A stretch of 64,000 nucleotides of DNA from Rhodobacteraceae bacterium EL53 (lineage in GTDB: Bacteria; Pseudomonadota; Alphaproteobacteria; Rhodobacterales; Rhodobacteraceae). Positions 42,227 to 50,536 of this stretch are shown here, piece by piece. The number at the start of each line of letters is the position of its first letter. Positions within the stretch are counted from its first letter, which is position 1. The position numbers and the translations under genes are program-made. The notes beneath the pieces are model-generated. The model was given only the letters and a program-made list of their open reading frames with translations, had not been told where the DNA came from and made no database searches. The stretch spans positions 293 through 64,292 of the forward strand of contig OMPR01000011.1 in the NCBI GenBank assembly GCA_900313015.1, in the 5' to 3' direction.

Positions 42227-43030
42227 GTGGCCCAAACATCGACGCACTCGCATCGGGAACTGGAACTGCTCGACGCGTTGCGCCGACTGGGTGGATCCGC
42301 TCGCGGGGCCGAATTGGCCAAAGCACTTGATGTGTCCGAGGAAACCGTGCGGCGTACCATCAAATCCCTGTCAAAATCCGGCGCGGTCGAACGCGTGCAC
42401 GGCGGGGCCTATCTGACTGGAACACAGGGTGATCCTAGCTTCTTCCGCCGTATTTCACGTCATTCTGATGAAAAGCAGGCGATTGCTGCGGGGGTTGCAG
42501 ACCAGATTCATGATGGCATGACCCTGTTTCTCGATGTCGGGACCACAACGGCCTTTGTGGCCGAGGAATTGCGCCAGCGTTCGGGCCTTACGGTTGCGAC
42601 CAATTCGATTGGCGTGGCACAAGCCCTGGTCAATCACAACGGCAACAAGGTGCATCTGTTGGGTGGGGAAATGCAGGGCGATGAGCGCGGCACTTTTGGC
42701 TTTGTCACTGAACGACAGGCGCGGCGGTTTGCGTTTGATATGGCGATCCTGAGTGTTGATGCGCTTAGCGCCAAGCGCGGCTTTTTGTACTTAAACGAGA
42801 CCGAAGCCAATCTGGCGGGGGTGATCGCCGACAGCGCAGAAAGTGTTCTGATGGCAGTGGATCACCACAAATTCAGCGAAACGGCCCCCCACCAAGGCCC
42901 GGAACCGCGACAGGTGGATATGGTGGTAACGGATCAATCCCCCGGAGCAAAACTGGCAACTGCCTTGCTCGACTGGGGGATTGTCACACATTTATCGAGT
43001 GGAGCGGACAGCGATGCTGACCACGATTGA
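42227..43030 (+). CDS. DeoR-family regulator 1
   Basis: 267-residue DeoR/GlpR-type regulator: helix-turn-helix LLDALRRLGGSARGAELAKALDVSEETVRRTIKSLSKSGAVERVHGGAYL (about 14-63) and a phosphosugar-sensing C-terminal domain (DGMTLFLDVGTTTAFVAEEL, ATNSIGVAQALV, HLLGGEMQ, DMAILSVDALSAKRGF). GTG start with GGAGG eight bases upstream. Its 3' end overlaps the phosphatase gene by 17 bases, so it leads that operon and faces the sulfatase-fold gene. DeoR proteins typically respond to a phosphorylated intermediate, which fits a phosphate-ester pathway. It is clearly related to the regulator at 52649-53443. Confidence 0.9.
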   Translation: MAQTSTHSHRELELLDALRRLGGSARGAELAKALDVSEETVRRTIKSLSKSGAVERVHGGAYLTGTQGDPSFFRRISRHSDEKQAIAAGVADQIHDGMTLFLDVGTTTAFVAEELRQRSGLTVATNSIGVAQALVNHNGNKVHLLGGEMQGDERGTFGFVTERQARRFAFDMAILSVDALSAKRGFLYLNETEANLAGVIADSAESVLMAVDHHKFSETAPHQGPEPRQVDMVVTDQSPGAKLATALLDWGIVTHLSSGADSDADHD

Positions 43031-43787
43031 ATACACGATCCATGCAGCCAAGATTGCCGATTTTGCCGGAGAAGCGTCGCGCGGCTATTTCCGCGGCAGC
43101 CTAGGGATCGAATTTAAAGAAGACGAAAGCCCAGTCACTCAGGCCGACAAAGGGGTCGAGGCCCTGATCCGATCCTATTTGGCCGAACATTTCCCTGATC
43201 ACGGGATTTTCGGCGAAGAACACGGGATAGTAGGCGCGGATCGTGCGGATATGTGGATCATTGATCCGATTGATGGCACGCGGTCGTTTCTGTCCGGGCA
43301 CCCCTTGTTTGGCATGTTGTTGGGGCTGCTCCACGATGGGGTTCCGCAACTCGGTGTGATTGGCATGCCAGCGCTTGGAGAAGTGTTCATCGGAGCCAGA
43401 GGGGCAGGGGCCACGTTGAACGGAGCGTCGATCCACAGTTCCAACCAGACGAATCTGGACCGGGCGATCCTTTATGTGAACGAAGGCGAAAAGATCTATC
43501 GTGACTATCCGCTGACCTTTGACCGGCTGACCAAAGCGGGCCAAACCCGGCGGTTTTCATATGATTGTTATCCGCACGCGTTGTTGGCCGCCGGCCATGT
43601 GGATGCCGTGGTCGATTATGATTTGCAGCCCTATGACTATTTGCCCGTCTCTGCGGTGGTGGAGGCCGCAGGTGGCATGATGACGGATTGGCAGGGGCAA
43701 CCTCTGACCCTGAAGTCTGACGGGCGGGTGATTTCGGCGGCGACGCCAGAATTGCACACCGCCCTTTTGGCGCTGGTGAACGGATAA
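43014..43787 (+). CDS. Inositol-monophosphatase-family phosphatase
   Basis: Mg-dependent phosphatase of the IMPase/HisN family, 257 residues: FGEEHG with metal Glu68-69, IIDPIDGTRSFLSGHPLFG with Asp84 and Asp87, and the C-terminal DLQPYDYLPVSAVVEAAGGMMTDWQG with the last metal Asp. Relatives act on inositol phosphates, histidinol phosphate, fructose bisphosphate or 3'-phosphoadenosine phosphate. Encoded between DeoR1 and the Na/Pi transporter gene (4-base gap); I infer that it removes phosphate from the phosphomonoester produced by the PMH-type enzyme. Histidinol-phosphatase activity is the main alternative. Confidence 0.85.
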   Translation: MLTTIEYTIHAAKIADFAGEASRGYFRGSLGIEFKEDESPVTQADKGVEALIRSYLAEHFPDHGIFGEEHGIVGADRADMWIIDPIDGTRSFLSGHPLFGMLLGLLHDGVPQLGVIGMPALGEVFIGARGAGATLNGASIHSSNQTNLDRAILYVNEGEKIYRDYPLTFDRLTKAGQTRRFSYDCYPHALLAAGHVDAVVDYDLQPYDYLPVSAVVEAAGGMMTDWQGQPLTLKSDGRVISAATPELHTALLALVNG

Positions 43788-43791
43788 CGCG

Positions 43792-45474
43792 ATGGCAATT
43801 GTTAGTTTTCTTATCAGCCTAGCCGGTGCAACCATGTTGCTGCTGTTTGCGGTTCGCATGGTGCGCACCGGGATTGAGCGCAGCTATGGCGCCTCGTTCC
43901 AGCGGGTTATGACCGGTCAAAGCAACCTGTTGCAATCCAGCCTTGCCGGGTTGGTGATGGCAGTGGTGTTGCAAAGCTCGGCTGCAGTGGCCTTGTTGAC
44001 CTCGGGGTTTGCCGCCAGTGGCATGTTGGGGTTTGGCGCCGGGCTGGCGATTGTGCTGGGTGGCGATCTGGGGTCTGCTCTGATCATTCAGATCCTGTCT
44101 TTTAAGCTGGATTGGTTGGTGCCCCTTTTGCTGGCCGTTGGCGGTTGGCTGTTCGTTAAAACGGAGCAGAAAAAGCTACGCCAGATGGGGCGTATCTTGA
44201 TGGGGATTGCGTTTATCCTGATTTCGCTGCGATTCCTGCGCGAGGCGATGGACCCGATCCGCGACAGTGCCTTTTTGCCTGCGCTCGCGGAATATCTGGC
44301 GCGCGATTACATCACAGCGTTTATCGTTGGGGCAGCACTGGCCTTTGTGATGCACAGCTCGGTCGCGGCCATTTTGATGTGTGTGACACTGGTGCAGATT
44401 GGCGCGATCCCTTTTGCGGCAGGGCTGTCACTGGTGTTGGGCGCGAATATGGGCAGTGCCTTTATCCCGGTCTGGCTGACGCGGGGGATGGACGTCGCTG
44501 CGCGGCGTATTCCTGTTGCCAACCTTGTTTTGCGCGGGACATGGGCTGTTTTAACCTTGTTTGCCGTAAACGCGGCTCTGGGGGCTGGACTTGTTGGTGC
44601 GGATTACGGCGGGCAGATGTTGGTCAATGCGCATCTGGCGTTCAACGCGTCGTTGCTGGTTTTGGCCCTGCCGTTCTGTTCTGCGTTGCGCGGCCCGTTT
44701 GAACGTCTGTTGCCGGACGTGACCCCTGCGGTGGATGCTGACCAGATGGCGCGTCCGACCAGCGTGTTGAATCCACAGGATGTCGGGTCGCCCTCCCAAG
44801 CGATTTTCAGCCTAAAGCGCGAACTGCTGCGTATGACCGATCTGGTCGAAGCGATGTTCCGCCCCACGCTTAAGCTGTACAAAACCGGCGAAAAGGATCA
44901 GATCCGGGCCGTGCAGGCCGTAGACCACGAGGTTAACGAGTGCCTATCCGGGGTCAGGGCTTTTGTTGCGGCTCTTCCGGTCGAGGAGCTGGGCAAAGAA
45001 AACGCGGGAATTGCGCGGGACATGATGGAATATGCCGTCCGTTTGGAAACCGCTGGCGATGTGGTGGCCAAGCGTTTGACAGTTTTAGCCGGGGACCTGC
45101 GGCGGACTGGCAAACAGTTCTCGAAAGAGGGTTGGAGCGAATTGCAGGACATGCACGAGACCATTCTGGCTAATCTGCGCTTGGCTTCGAATGTGCTGAT
45201 CTCGGATGATTTGGAAAGCGCCCGCCTGTTGAACGGTGAAAAGACCGAGGTTAAACGCGCCGAGCGCAACAGCCGAAAGCGTCATTTTCGCCGTCTGCAG
45301 GCCGGTCAGGTGCAAAGTTTTGAAACAAGCGATATCCATCTGGAAACCCTGCGGGCGTTTCGGGATTTCAACAGTCATATTGCTTCGGTCGCGACGCCGA
45401 TCCTTTATCAGAATGGGCAGTTGCTAGAGACCCGCTTGATCGAGGACATGCCCACCCCCGAACCGCAGGACTGA
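43792..45474 (+). CDS. Na/Pi-cotransporter family protein with PhoU-like tail
   Basis: 560-residue membrane protein with two Na_Pi_cotrans repeats: VVLQSSAAVALLTSGFAASG (QSS motif, about 60-79) and FVMHSSVAAILMCVTLVQIG (HSS instead of QSS, about 185-204). After about eight helices there is a cytosolic alpha-helical PhoU-like domain from about residue 340 to 540. The architecture matches YjbB of Escherichia coli, reported to export phosphate. Directly downstream of a phosphatase gene, the natural reading is removal of surplus phosphate freed from an organophosphate used as carbon source; sodium-driven uptake is the alternative. Confidence 0.87.
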   Translation: MAIVSFLISLAGATMLLLFAVRMVRTGIERSYGASFQRVMTGQSNLLQSSLAGLVMAVVLQSSAAVALLTSGFAASGMLGFGAGLAIVLGGDLGSALIIQILSFKLDWLVPLLLAVGGWLFVKTEQKKLRQMGRILMGIAFILISLRFLREAMDPIRDSAFLPALAEYLARDYITAFIVGAALAFVMHSSVAAILMCVTLVQIGAIPFAAGLSLVLGANMGSAFIPVWLTRGMDVAARRIPVANLVLRGTWAVLTLFAVNAALGAGLVGADYGGQMLVNAHLAFNASLLVLALPFCSALRGPFERLLPDVTPAVDADQMARPTSVLNPQDVGSPSQAIFSLKRELLRMTDLVEAMFRPTLKLYKTGEKDQIRAVQAVDHEVNECLSGVRAFVAALPVEELGKENAGIARDMMEYAVRLETAGDVVAKRLTVLAGDLRRTGKQFSKEGWSELQDMHETILANLRLASNVLISDDLESARLLNGEKTEVKRAERNSRKRHFRRLQAGQVQSFETSDIHLETLRAFRDFNSHIASVATPILYQNGQLLETRLIEDMPTPEPQD

Positions 45475-45478
45475 CCGT

Positions 45479-46318
45479 ATGTCGCCCTTTGTGATTGCCA
45501 TAATCCTGTCCGCGGCCGTGTTGCATGCGGTCTGGAACGCCATTGTGAAAACCGCCGTGGACCGGACCACGACGCTGGGTCTGGTGGCTTTTGGTCATGT
45601 GTTGCCTGCGACGGTCATGGTGATGCTGTTACCGCTGCCCAACGCCGAAAGCTTTTTCTATATCCTGCTGTCGACGGTGGTGCATTTCGGATATTTCTTC
45701 ATGCTGGGAAAGGCCTATCAGCACGGCGATCTCAGCGTGGTTTACCCCATCGCGCGCGGCATTGTTCCGGCGTTGGTGTCGCTGTGGGCGCTGATCCTGT
45801 TAGGCGAGGTGTTGCCTGCGCAAGCGTGGATCGGGATCGGTGTTATTGCGTTAGGTATTCAGCTTAGCAGTTGGAAAGTGTTGCGCTCTGGCGTCGGTAA
45901 GGCTGCACTTGGGTTTGCGGTCGGCACGGGTTTCTGTATCTCGATCTATTCGGTTGTAGACGGGATTGGGGTGCGGTTGTCTGGCAATACGCTGTCTTAT
46001 TGGGCATGGGGCGCATTCTTGCATATCTTTATCGCGGGCTTCATTGGGCTCCGCAAACGCGCAACACTTGCGGCGCTACCGCTGCGGGTTTGGGCCTTGG
46101 GCATCGCGGGCGGCTTGGTGTCGATGACCGCCTATGGTCTGGTGCTTTATGCCAAAAACTTTGCACCGCTTGGGGCAGTTTCAGCCCTGCGCGAGACATC
46201 GGTAATCTTTGCCGCATTGATCGGGTTCGTGTTCCTGCGCGAAGGCAACTGGAAACGCCGCCTTGGCGCAGCCGTGCTGATGGCGATGGGCGTGGCGCTG
46301 ATCGGAACCAGCGCCTGA
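45479..46318 (+). CDS. DMT-family (EamA) transporter
   Basis: 279-residue inner-membrane protein with about ten helices in two EamA repeats (ILSAAVLHAVWNAIVKTAVDRTT; YQHGDLSVVYPIARGIVPALVSLWALILLGEVLPAQAWIGIGVIALGIQL; second repeat ending SALRETSVIFAALIGFVFLREGNWKRRLGAAVLMAMGVALIG). Family members mostly export metabolites or amino acids. It follows the Na/Pi gene after 4 bases and is the last plus-strand gene before the convergent ABC operon. Substrate unknown. Confidence 0.85.
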   Translation: MSPFVIAIILSAAVLHAVWNAIVKTAVDRTTTLGLVAFGHVLPATVMVMLLPLPNAESFFYILLSTVVHFGYFFMLGKAYQHGDLSVVYPIARGIVPALVSLWALILLGEVLPAQAWIGIGVIALGIQLSSWKVLRSGVGKAALGFAVGTGFCISIYSVVDGIGVRLSGNTLSYWAWGAFLHIFIAGFIGLRKRATLAALPLRVWALGIAGGLVSMTAYGLVLYAKNFAPLGAVSALRETSVIFAALIGFVFLREGNWKRRLGAAVLMAMGVALIGTSA

Positions 46319-46324
46319 CCCGGT

Positions 46325-47329
46325 TCAGGCGGTTATGCCTTCCTGTAGCTCTTCCCACCGATGGCAGGACACGGCGTGGCCCTCTTCACAGGTGACCAAT
46401 GGGGGTTCCTGTTGTTTGCACAGCTCCGTCACATAGGGACAGCGGGTGTGGAATTTGCACCCAGTCGGCTGGTTGGTGGGCGATGGGATTTCCCCGACCA
46501 GTTTCTGCGCCGAGCCGCGATCATCCGGATCCAGTGAAGGGATCGCGGAGAACAGCGCCTTGGTATAGGGATGACGCGCGTTCTTGAACAACTGCCGGGT
46601 TGGGGCGCTTTCGACTATACGCCCCAGATACATCACCGCCACATGGTCACATGTGTGGGCGACCACTGACAGGTCATGACTGATGAACAGAAACGTCAGG
46701 CCCATCTCTTGTTGGATGGATTTGAGCAGGTTCAGAATGTCGGCTTGAATGGACACATCCAACGCCGCCACGGATTCATCTGCGACAATGAACTGAGGTC
46801 CAGATACCAGCGCGCGTGCGATGGAAATGCGCTGGCGCTGACCGCCGGAAAACGCATGAGGAAAGCGGCGCAGGTGTTCCAGATTCAACCGACATTTGGC
46901 TGCGATTTCACGCACGCGGGCATCGGTTTCTTCGCGGTTTGCAGTCAGACCCATCACCTCGAGCGGTTCGGCTATAATATCGCGGACCGTCATGCGCGGG
47001 CTGAGTGCGGCGTAGGGGTCCTGAAAAATCAGTTGCGCGCGTTTGCGATAATCCTTGAGCGCGGCGCCATCGAGACCGGCTAAATCATAGGTGACCTCAC
47101 CATCGTCATAGGTGGCGTGCCCGTCCGAGATCGGAACCGCATTCAACAGTGCGCGGCCCAGCGTGGTTTTGCCTGAGCCGGATTCCCCAACAACGCCAAA
47201 GAATGACCCTTTTGGGATGTCGATGGAGATTCCATCCACCGCTTTGAGCTGCTGTTTCTTGAACACGCCATTGCCGATGGAAAAGGTGACAGACAGATCC
47301 TTGGTCTGGATCAAAAGCGGATCGCTCAT
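46325..47329 (-). CDS. Peptide-type ABC importer, ATPase 2 (DppF-like)
   Basis: ABC ATPase of the oligopeptide/nickel-type family, 334 residues: Walker [18 protein letters not shown], signature FSGGQRQRISIARALV, Walker B FIVADESVAALDVS, and the C-terminal oligopeptide-type extension with cysteines (GCKFHTRCPYVTELCKQQEPPLVTCEEGHAVSCH) that binds a cluster in some relatives. The ATG at 47329 overlaps the upstream ATPase gene by 4 bases. Last gene of the importer operon. Substrate depends on the binding protein at 50537-52579. Confidence 0.92.
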   Translation of the reverse strand: MSDPLLIQTKDLSVTFSIGNGVFKKQQLKAVDGISIDIPKGSFFGVVGESGSGKTTLGRALLNAVPISDGHATYDDGEVTYDLAGLDGAALKDYRKRAQLIFQDPYAALSPRMTVRDIIAEPLEVMGLTANREETDARVREIAAKCRLNLEHLRRFPHAFSGGQRQRISIARALVSGPQFIVADESVAALDVSIQADILNLLKSIQQEMGLTFLFISHDLSVVAHTCDHVAVMYLGRIVESAPTRQLFKNARHPYTKALFSAIPSLDPDDRGSAQKLVGEIPSPTNQPTGCKFHTRCPYVTELCKQQEPPLVTCEEGHAVSCHRWEELQEGITA

Positions 47330-48321
47330 GCGCTGGCTCCTTGGTGACAGAGATGGCAGGCGGTACGATGATCGGCGCCGGTATCTGCCCAAGCGGGCAG
47401 GTGGGTTTTACAGATATCGCCGATGATCTGCGAACAGCGAGTATGAAACACACAGCCCGAGGGGCGTTCCAGCGGTGACGGAATATCACCGGGAATGGCC
47501 CGCAAAGGTGCGCCCAGATCGTCAAGTTTCGGCAATGCGTCAATCAAGCCTTGGGTATAGGGATGGCGCGGATTGCGGATCACCTCGCGCACGGGGCCCT
47601 GTTCGATCATCCGGCCCAGATACATCACGGCGACTTTGTCGGCGGTTTGAGCCACAACGCCCAGGTCGTGGGTGATAAAGATGATGCCCATTTTGAACTC
47701 ATCCACCAGGTCCTTCATCAGATCGATCACCTGCGCCTGAATGGTCACGTCCAGCGCTGTGGTGGGTTCATCTGCGATCAACAGTTTGGGCTTTGTCGAT
47801 AGGGCCATGGCGATCATAGCGCGCTGGCGCATCCCGCCGGACATTTCAAAGGCGTATTGATTGAACCGGGTCGAGGCGTCGGAAATACCGACCCGATCCA
47901 ACATCTCAATCGACAGCTCCTTGGCTTGTCGTTTGTTCATGTTGGAATGGATCAACAGCTGTTCAACCATCTGGCTGCCCACAGTCATAGCGGGGGCAAA
48001 GCTGGCCATGGGTTCCTGGAAGATCATGCTGATCGCGCCGCCACGAATGACGGCCATATCGCGTGGGCGTTTTAGGGACATGACATCGACCGGACCACTG
48101 TCCAGATGCAGGGTAATCTGGCTGTCGTCGGAATAGTGTCCGTTGCGCGCGTTCAGTTTCATCAACGCTTTGGCGGTGACCGACTTTCCGGAACCGGATT
48201 CCCCGACCAACCCCATAACTTCACCTGGTGCGAGCGAGAACGACACGTTGTCGACCGCAGTAATGCGCCCCTCGTCGGTATCAAATTGCAGGGTCAGGTT
48301 TCTGACGTCGATCAGGCTCAT
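47326..48321 (-). CDS. Peptide-type ABC importer, ATPase 1 (DppD-like)
   Basis: 331-residue ABC ATPase: Walker [21 protein letters not shown], the Q-loop segment [17 protein letters not shown], signature [16 protein letters not shown], Walker [14 protein letters not shown] and the cysteine-containing oligopeptide C-terminus ([23 protein letters not shown]). Start and stop both overlap the neighbouring importer genes by 4 bases, so the two ATPases are expected to form the usual heterodimer. Confidence 0.92.
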   Translation of the reverse strand: MSLIDVRNLTLQFDTDEGRITAVDNVSFSLAPGEVMGLVGESGSGKSVTAKALMKLNARNGHYSDDSQITLHLDSGPVDVMSLKRPRDMAVIRGGAISMIFQEPMASFAPAMTVGSQMVEQLLIHSNMNKRQAKELSIEMLDRVGISDASTRFNQYAFEMSGGMRQRAMIAMALSTKPKLLIADEPTTALDVTIQAQVIDLMKDLVDEFKMGIIFITHDLGVVAQTADKVAVMYLGRMIEQGPVREVIRNPRHPYTQGLIDALPKLDDLGAPLRAIPGDIPSPLERPSGCVFHTRCSQIIGDICKTHLPAWADTGADHRTACHLCHQGASA

Positions 48322-49448
48322 TTGTTGGCCTCCGAATAGGGGTCAGCCGCGTCACGCAGGCCATCGCCCACAAACACAAATGCCATCACCAGTGCGATGA
48401 AGAAAATCACCGGGATGAAATACCATTGATAGTTCAGCAAAACATCCGCCTTGGTTACGTTCTGCAACATCACGCCCAGGCTGTTCACCGGATCCTTGAG
48501 GCCCAAACCAATGAATGACAGCGCCGTTTCACTCAGCACCATGTAAGGAAAGGAAATGACCAGATCGACGATGATGTAACTGGTGAAGCTCGGCAGTAGG
48601 TGGCGTCGGATGACGTGGCTGGGCGAGGCCCCGCACAGCTGCGCAGCCAGCACGTATTCCTGATTGCGTTCGGTCAGCAAATGGGTGCGGACCCGTCGCG
48701 CCAAAGTGGGCCAGCCGATCAGGCCTAGGATCATTGAGATGAAAAAGAACCGGGTTTCTGCTGTCCATTCTGGCGGGATAAAGGCCGCGATAGCCATGAA
48801 CAATGGAATTGCGGGTACGGTACGGATGGCATCTGTGACCATTTGGATCACACTGTCCAGCCAACCGCCATAATACCCGGATATCCCCCCAATCACGAGC
48901 GCCAGCACGAAAGAGATCACGACACCCATCGTGCCCACCTGAAGCGAGGTCAGGATCGCGTGCAAAGTCCGGCTAAAGATGTCTTTGCCTGCGCTGTCGG
49001 TGCCGAACAAATGGACATATCCATTATCCATGCCAAATAGGTGGACCGAGCTGGGAATAAAGCCAAACAGCTTGTACTTATCGCCCTGTACAAAGAACTG
49101 CACATAGCGGCGTTCGTCGGTGTTTACCTTTTCCACCCAGCGGAAATTGGTCGCGAGTGACCGCTCGCGGGTCACGGTGTAGAGGAACGGCCGCACTGAG
49201 CAGCCATTGTCATCGCAAAATTTCGGGATCTGTGGCGCGCCGTTCAGGTATCCTTTGTCTCGTCCCGCCACAGTGGGGTCATAGGGCGACAGGAAGGGTG
49301 CGAAAATCCCCGACAGGATCAACACCACCAGCACCACGGCGCCGACCATAGCCGCCTTTTGTTTCTTGAAACGTGCCCAGATCAACTGACCCTGCGAGGC
49401 GGTGAAATAGGCCTCTTTGGCCTTTTGGTTTTGTGTCGTCACACTCAT
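48318..49448 (-). CDS. Peptide-type ABC importer, permease 2 (DppC-like, enlarged loop)
   Basis: Inner-membrane permease, 376 residues, longer than typical DppC proteins (about 300). The extra length is a periplasmic insert after helix 1 (about residues 70-150, including PKFCDDNGCSVRPFLYTVTRERSLATNFRWVEKVNTDERRYVQFF), as in YejE-like permeases. Later blocks are normal: FGTDSAGKDIFSRTLHAILTSLQVG and the EAA loop RNQEYVLAAQLCGASPSHVIRRHLLP. The phrase VHLFGMDNGYVHLFGTDS is a small internal repeat. The insert probably contacts the unusually long binding protein. Confidence 0.9.
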   Translation of the reverse strand: MSVTTQNQKAKEAYFTASQGQLIWARFKKQKAAMVGAVVLVVLILSGIFAPFLSPYDPTVAGRDKGYLNGAPQIPKFCDDNGCSVRPFLYTVTRERSLATNFRWVEKVNTDERRYVQFFVQGDKYKLFGFIPSSVHLFGMDNGYVHLFGTDSAGKDIFSRTLHAILTSLQVGTMGVVISFVLALVIGGISGYYGGWLDSVIQMVTDAIRTVPAIPLFMAIAAFIPPEWTAETRFFFISMILGLIGWPTLARRVRTHLLTERNQEYVLAAQLCGASPSHVIRRHLLPSFTSYIIVDLVISFPYMVLSETALSFIGLGLKDPVNSLGVMLQNVTKADVLLNYQWYFIPVIFFIALVMAFVFVGDGLRDAADPYSEANK

Positions 49449-49452
49449 CGGC

Positions 49453-50457
49453 CTACCTCAGGATGCTTTTGCGGACACGGGGGTCGATGACCGCCAGCAG
49501 GATGTCGGTGAAAAAGTTCAGCGTCACGATGGAGGCCGTGAGCAGAAAGATGATTGCGCCGGCCAGTTGTTGGTCATTGGAGCGTGCCAGGGCTTCGAGC
49601 AGCAGAGATCCGGCTTCGGTCAAAGTCAGGATCAGCGCCACGATGGGCAATTCGTTAAAGATCCGATTCAAATCGAACCCAAGGCTGTTGACGATTGGCC
49701 CCAGCGCGTGCCGCGCCGGATAGCGCCACAACAAGCGGGTGCCATGAATGCCCCGCGCTGCGGCGGCAGTGACGTATAGCTTGCCAATCTCATCCGACAT
49801 TAGGGCCCGCACGGTTTGCAAAGCAAAAGCAGTCGCAGACCAGCCAAGGATAAAGATCGGAAGCCAGGCGTGTTTCAACAGATCGCCCAATTTGGCCCAG
49901 GACCACGGCGCGTCTTTGTATTCGGGGGAAAACAGGCCGGTCAAAGTCTCGCCGAAATAGACGGTCGAAACCAACATAATCATAAGCGCCAACAGAAAGT
50001 TTGGCATTGCCAGACCAAGGTAGCTGACCAGACGCAGGACGTTGTTCATCGCGGCATTGCGGGACGCGGCCGAGATGATTCCAACAGGGATTGCAATGGC
50101 ATAGGCCAGTGTCAGGGCACCCAAACAGATTGCGAGGGAAATCCAGAATTTCGCGCCCAGTAGCTGAGCAATATCAACCCGTAGAATACAGCTGCTGCCA
50201 AAATCGCCCTGAAACGCGCCGGTCAGCCAGCTGACCCAGCGGGTCAGGAATGGACGGTCCAAGCCCAAGCGAGCGCGCTCAGCGTCGATATCCGCCAGCG
50301 TGATCGCAGACCCTTGGGTGTTCTTGTAGGACAGATACCGCTCGGCGCAGTCGCCGGGCACCAGTTCCATCAAGGTGAACACCACCAAGGACACGATCGT
50401 CAGTGTGATCAGTGCCATCGCTGCGCGTGTCGCAGCGAACCGTGCAAATTGTAGCAT
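49453..50457 (-). CDS. Peptide-type ABC importer, permease 1 (DppB-like)
   Basis: Inner-membrane permease, 334 residues, six helices: N-terminal FAATRAAMALITLTIVSLVVFTLMELVPGDCAERYLSYKN, then LGAKFWISLAICLGALTLAYAIAIPVGIISA and the EAA loop IGKLYVTAAAARGIHGTRLLWRYPARHALGPIV. Four bases separate it from permease 2. The gap to the binding-protein gene carries a strong hairpin. Confidence 0.92.
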   Translation of the reverse strand: MLQFARFAATRAAMALITLTIVSLVVFTLMELVPGDCAERYLSYKNTQGSAITLADIDAERARLGLDRPFLTRWVSWLTGAFQGDFGSSCILRVDIAQLLGAKFWISLAICLGALTLAYAIAIPVGIISAASRNAAMNNVLRLVSYLGLAMPNFLLALMIMLVSTVYFGETLTGLFSPEYKDAPWSWAKLGDLLKHAWLPIFILGWSATAFALQTVRALMSDEIGKLYVTAAAARGIHGTRLLWRYPARHALGPIVNSLGFDLNRIFNELPIVALILTLTEAGSLLLEALARSNDQQLAGAIIFLLTASIVTLNFFTDILLAVIDPRVRKSILR

Positions 50458-50480
50458 GGCTACCCCCTAGGTCGCTAAGA

Positions 50481-50506
50481 CCGGGCATCCGCTTTGGAAT
50501 GCCCGA
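50481..50506 (-). other. Hairpin between the ABC binding-protein and permease genes
   Basis: CGGGCAT (50482-50488) and ATGCCCG (50499-50505) form a 7-base-pair stem with no T-run on the minus strand. As between the TTT genes at 15070, it probably raises binding-protein mRNA over permease mRNA. Confidence 0.55.
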
Positions 50507-50536
50507 TCTCGTGTTGTTGGGTCCGGTGGACCTGGA

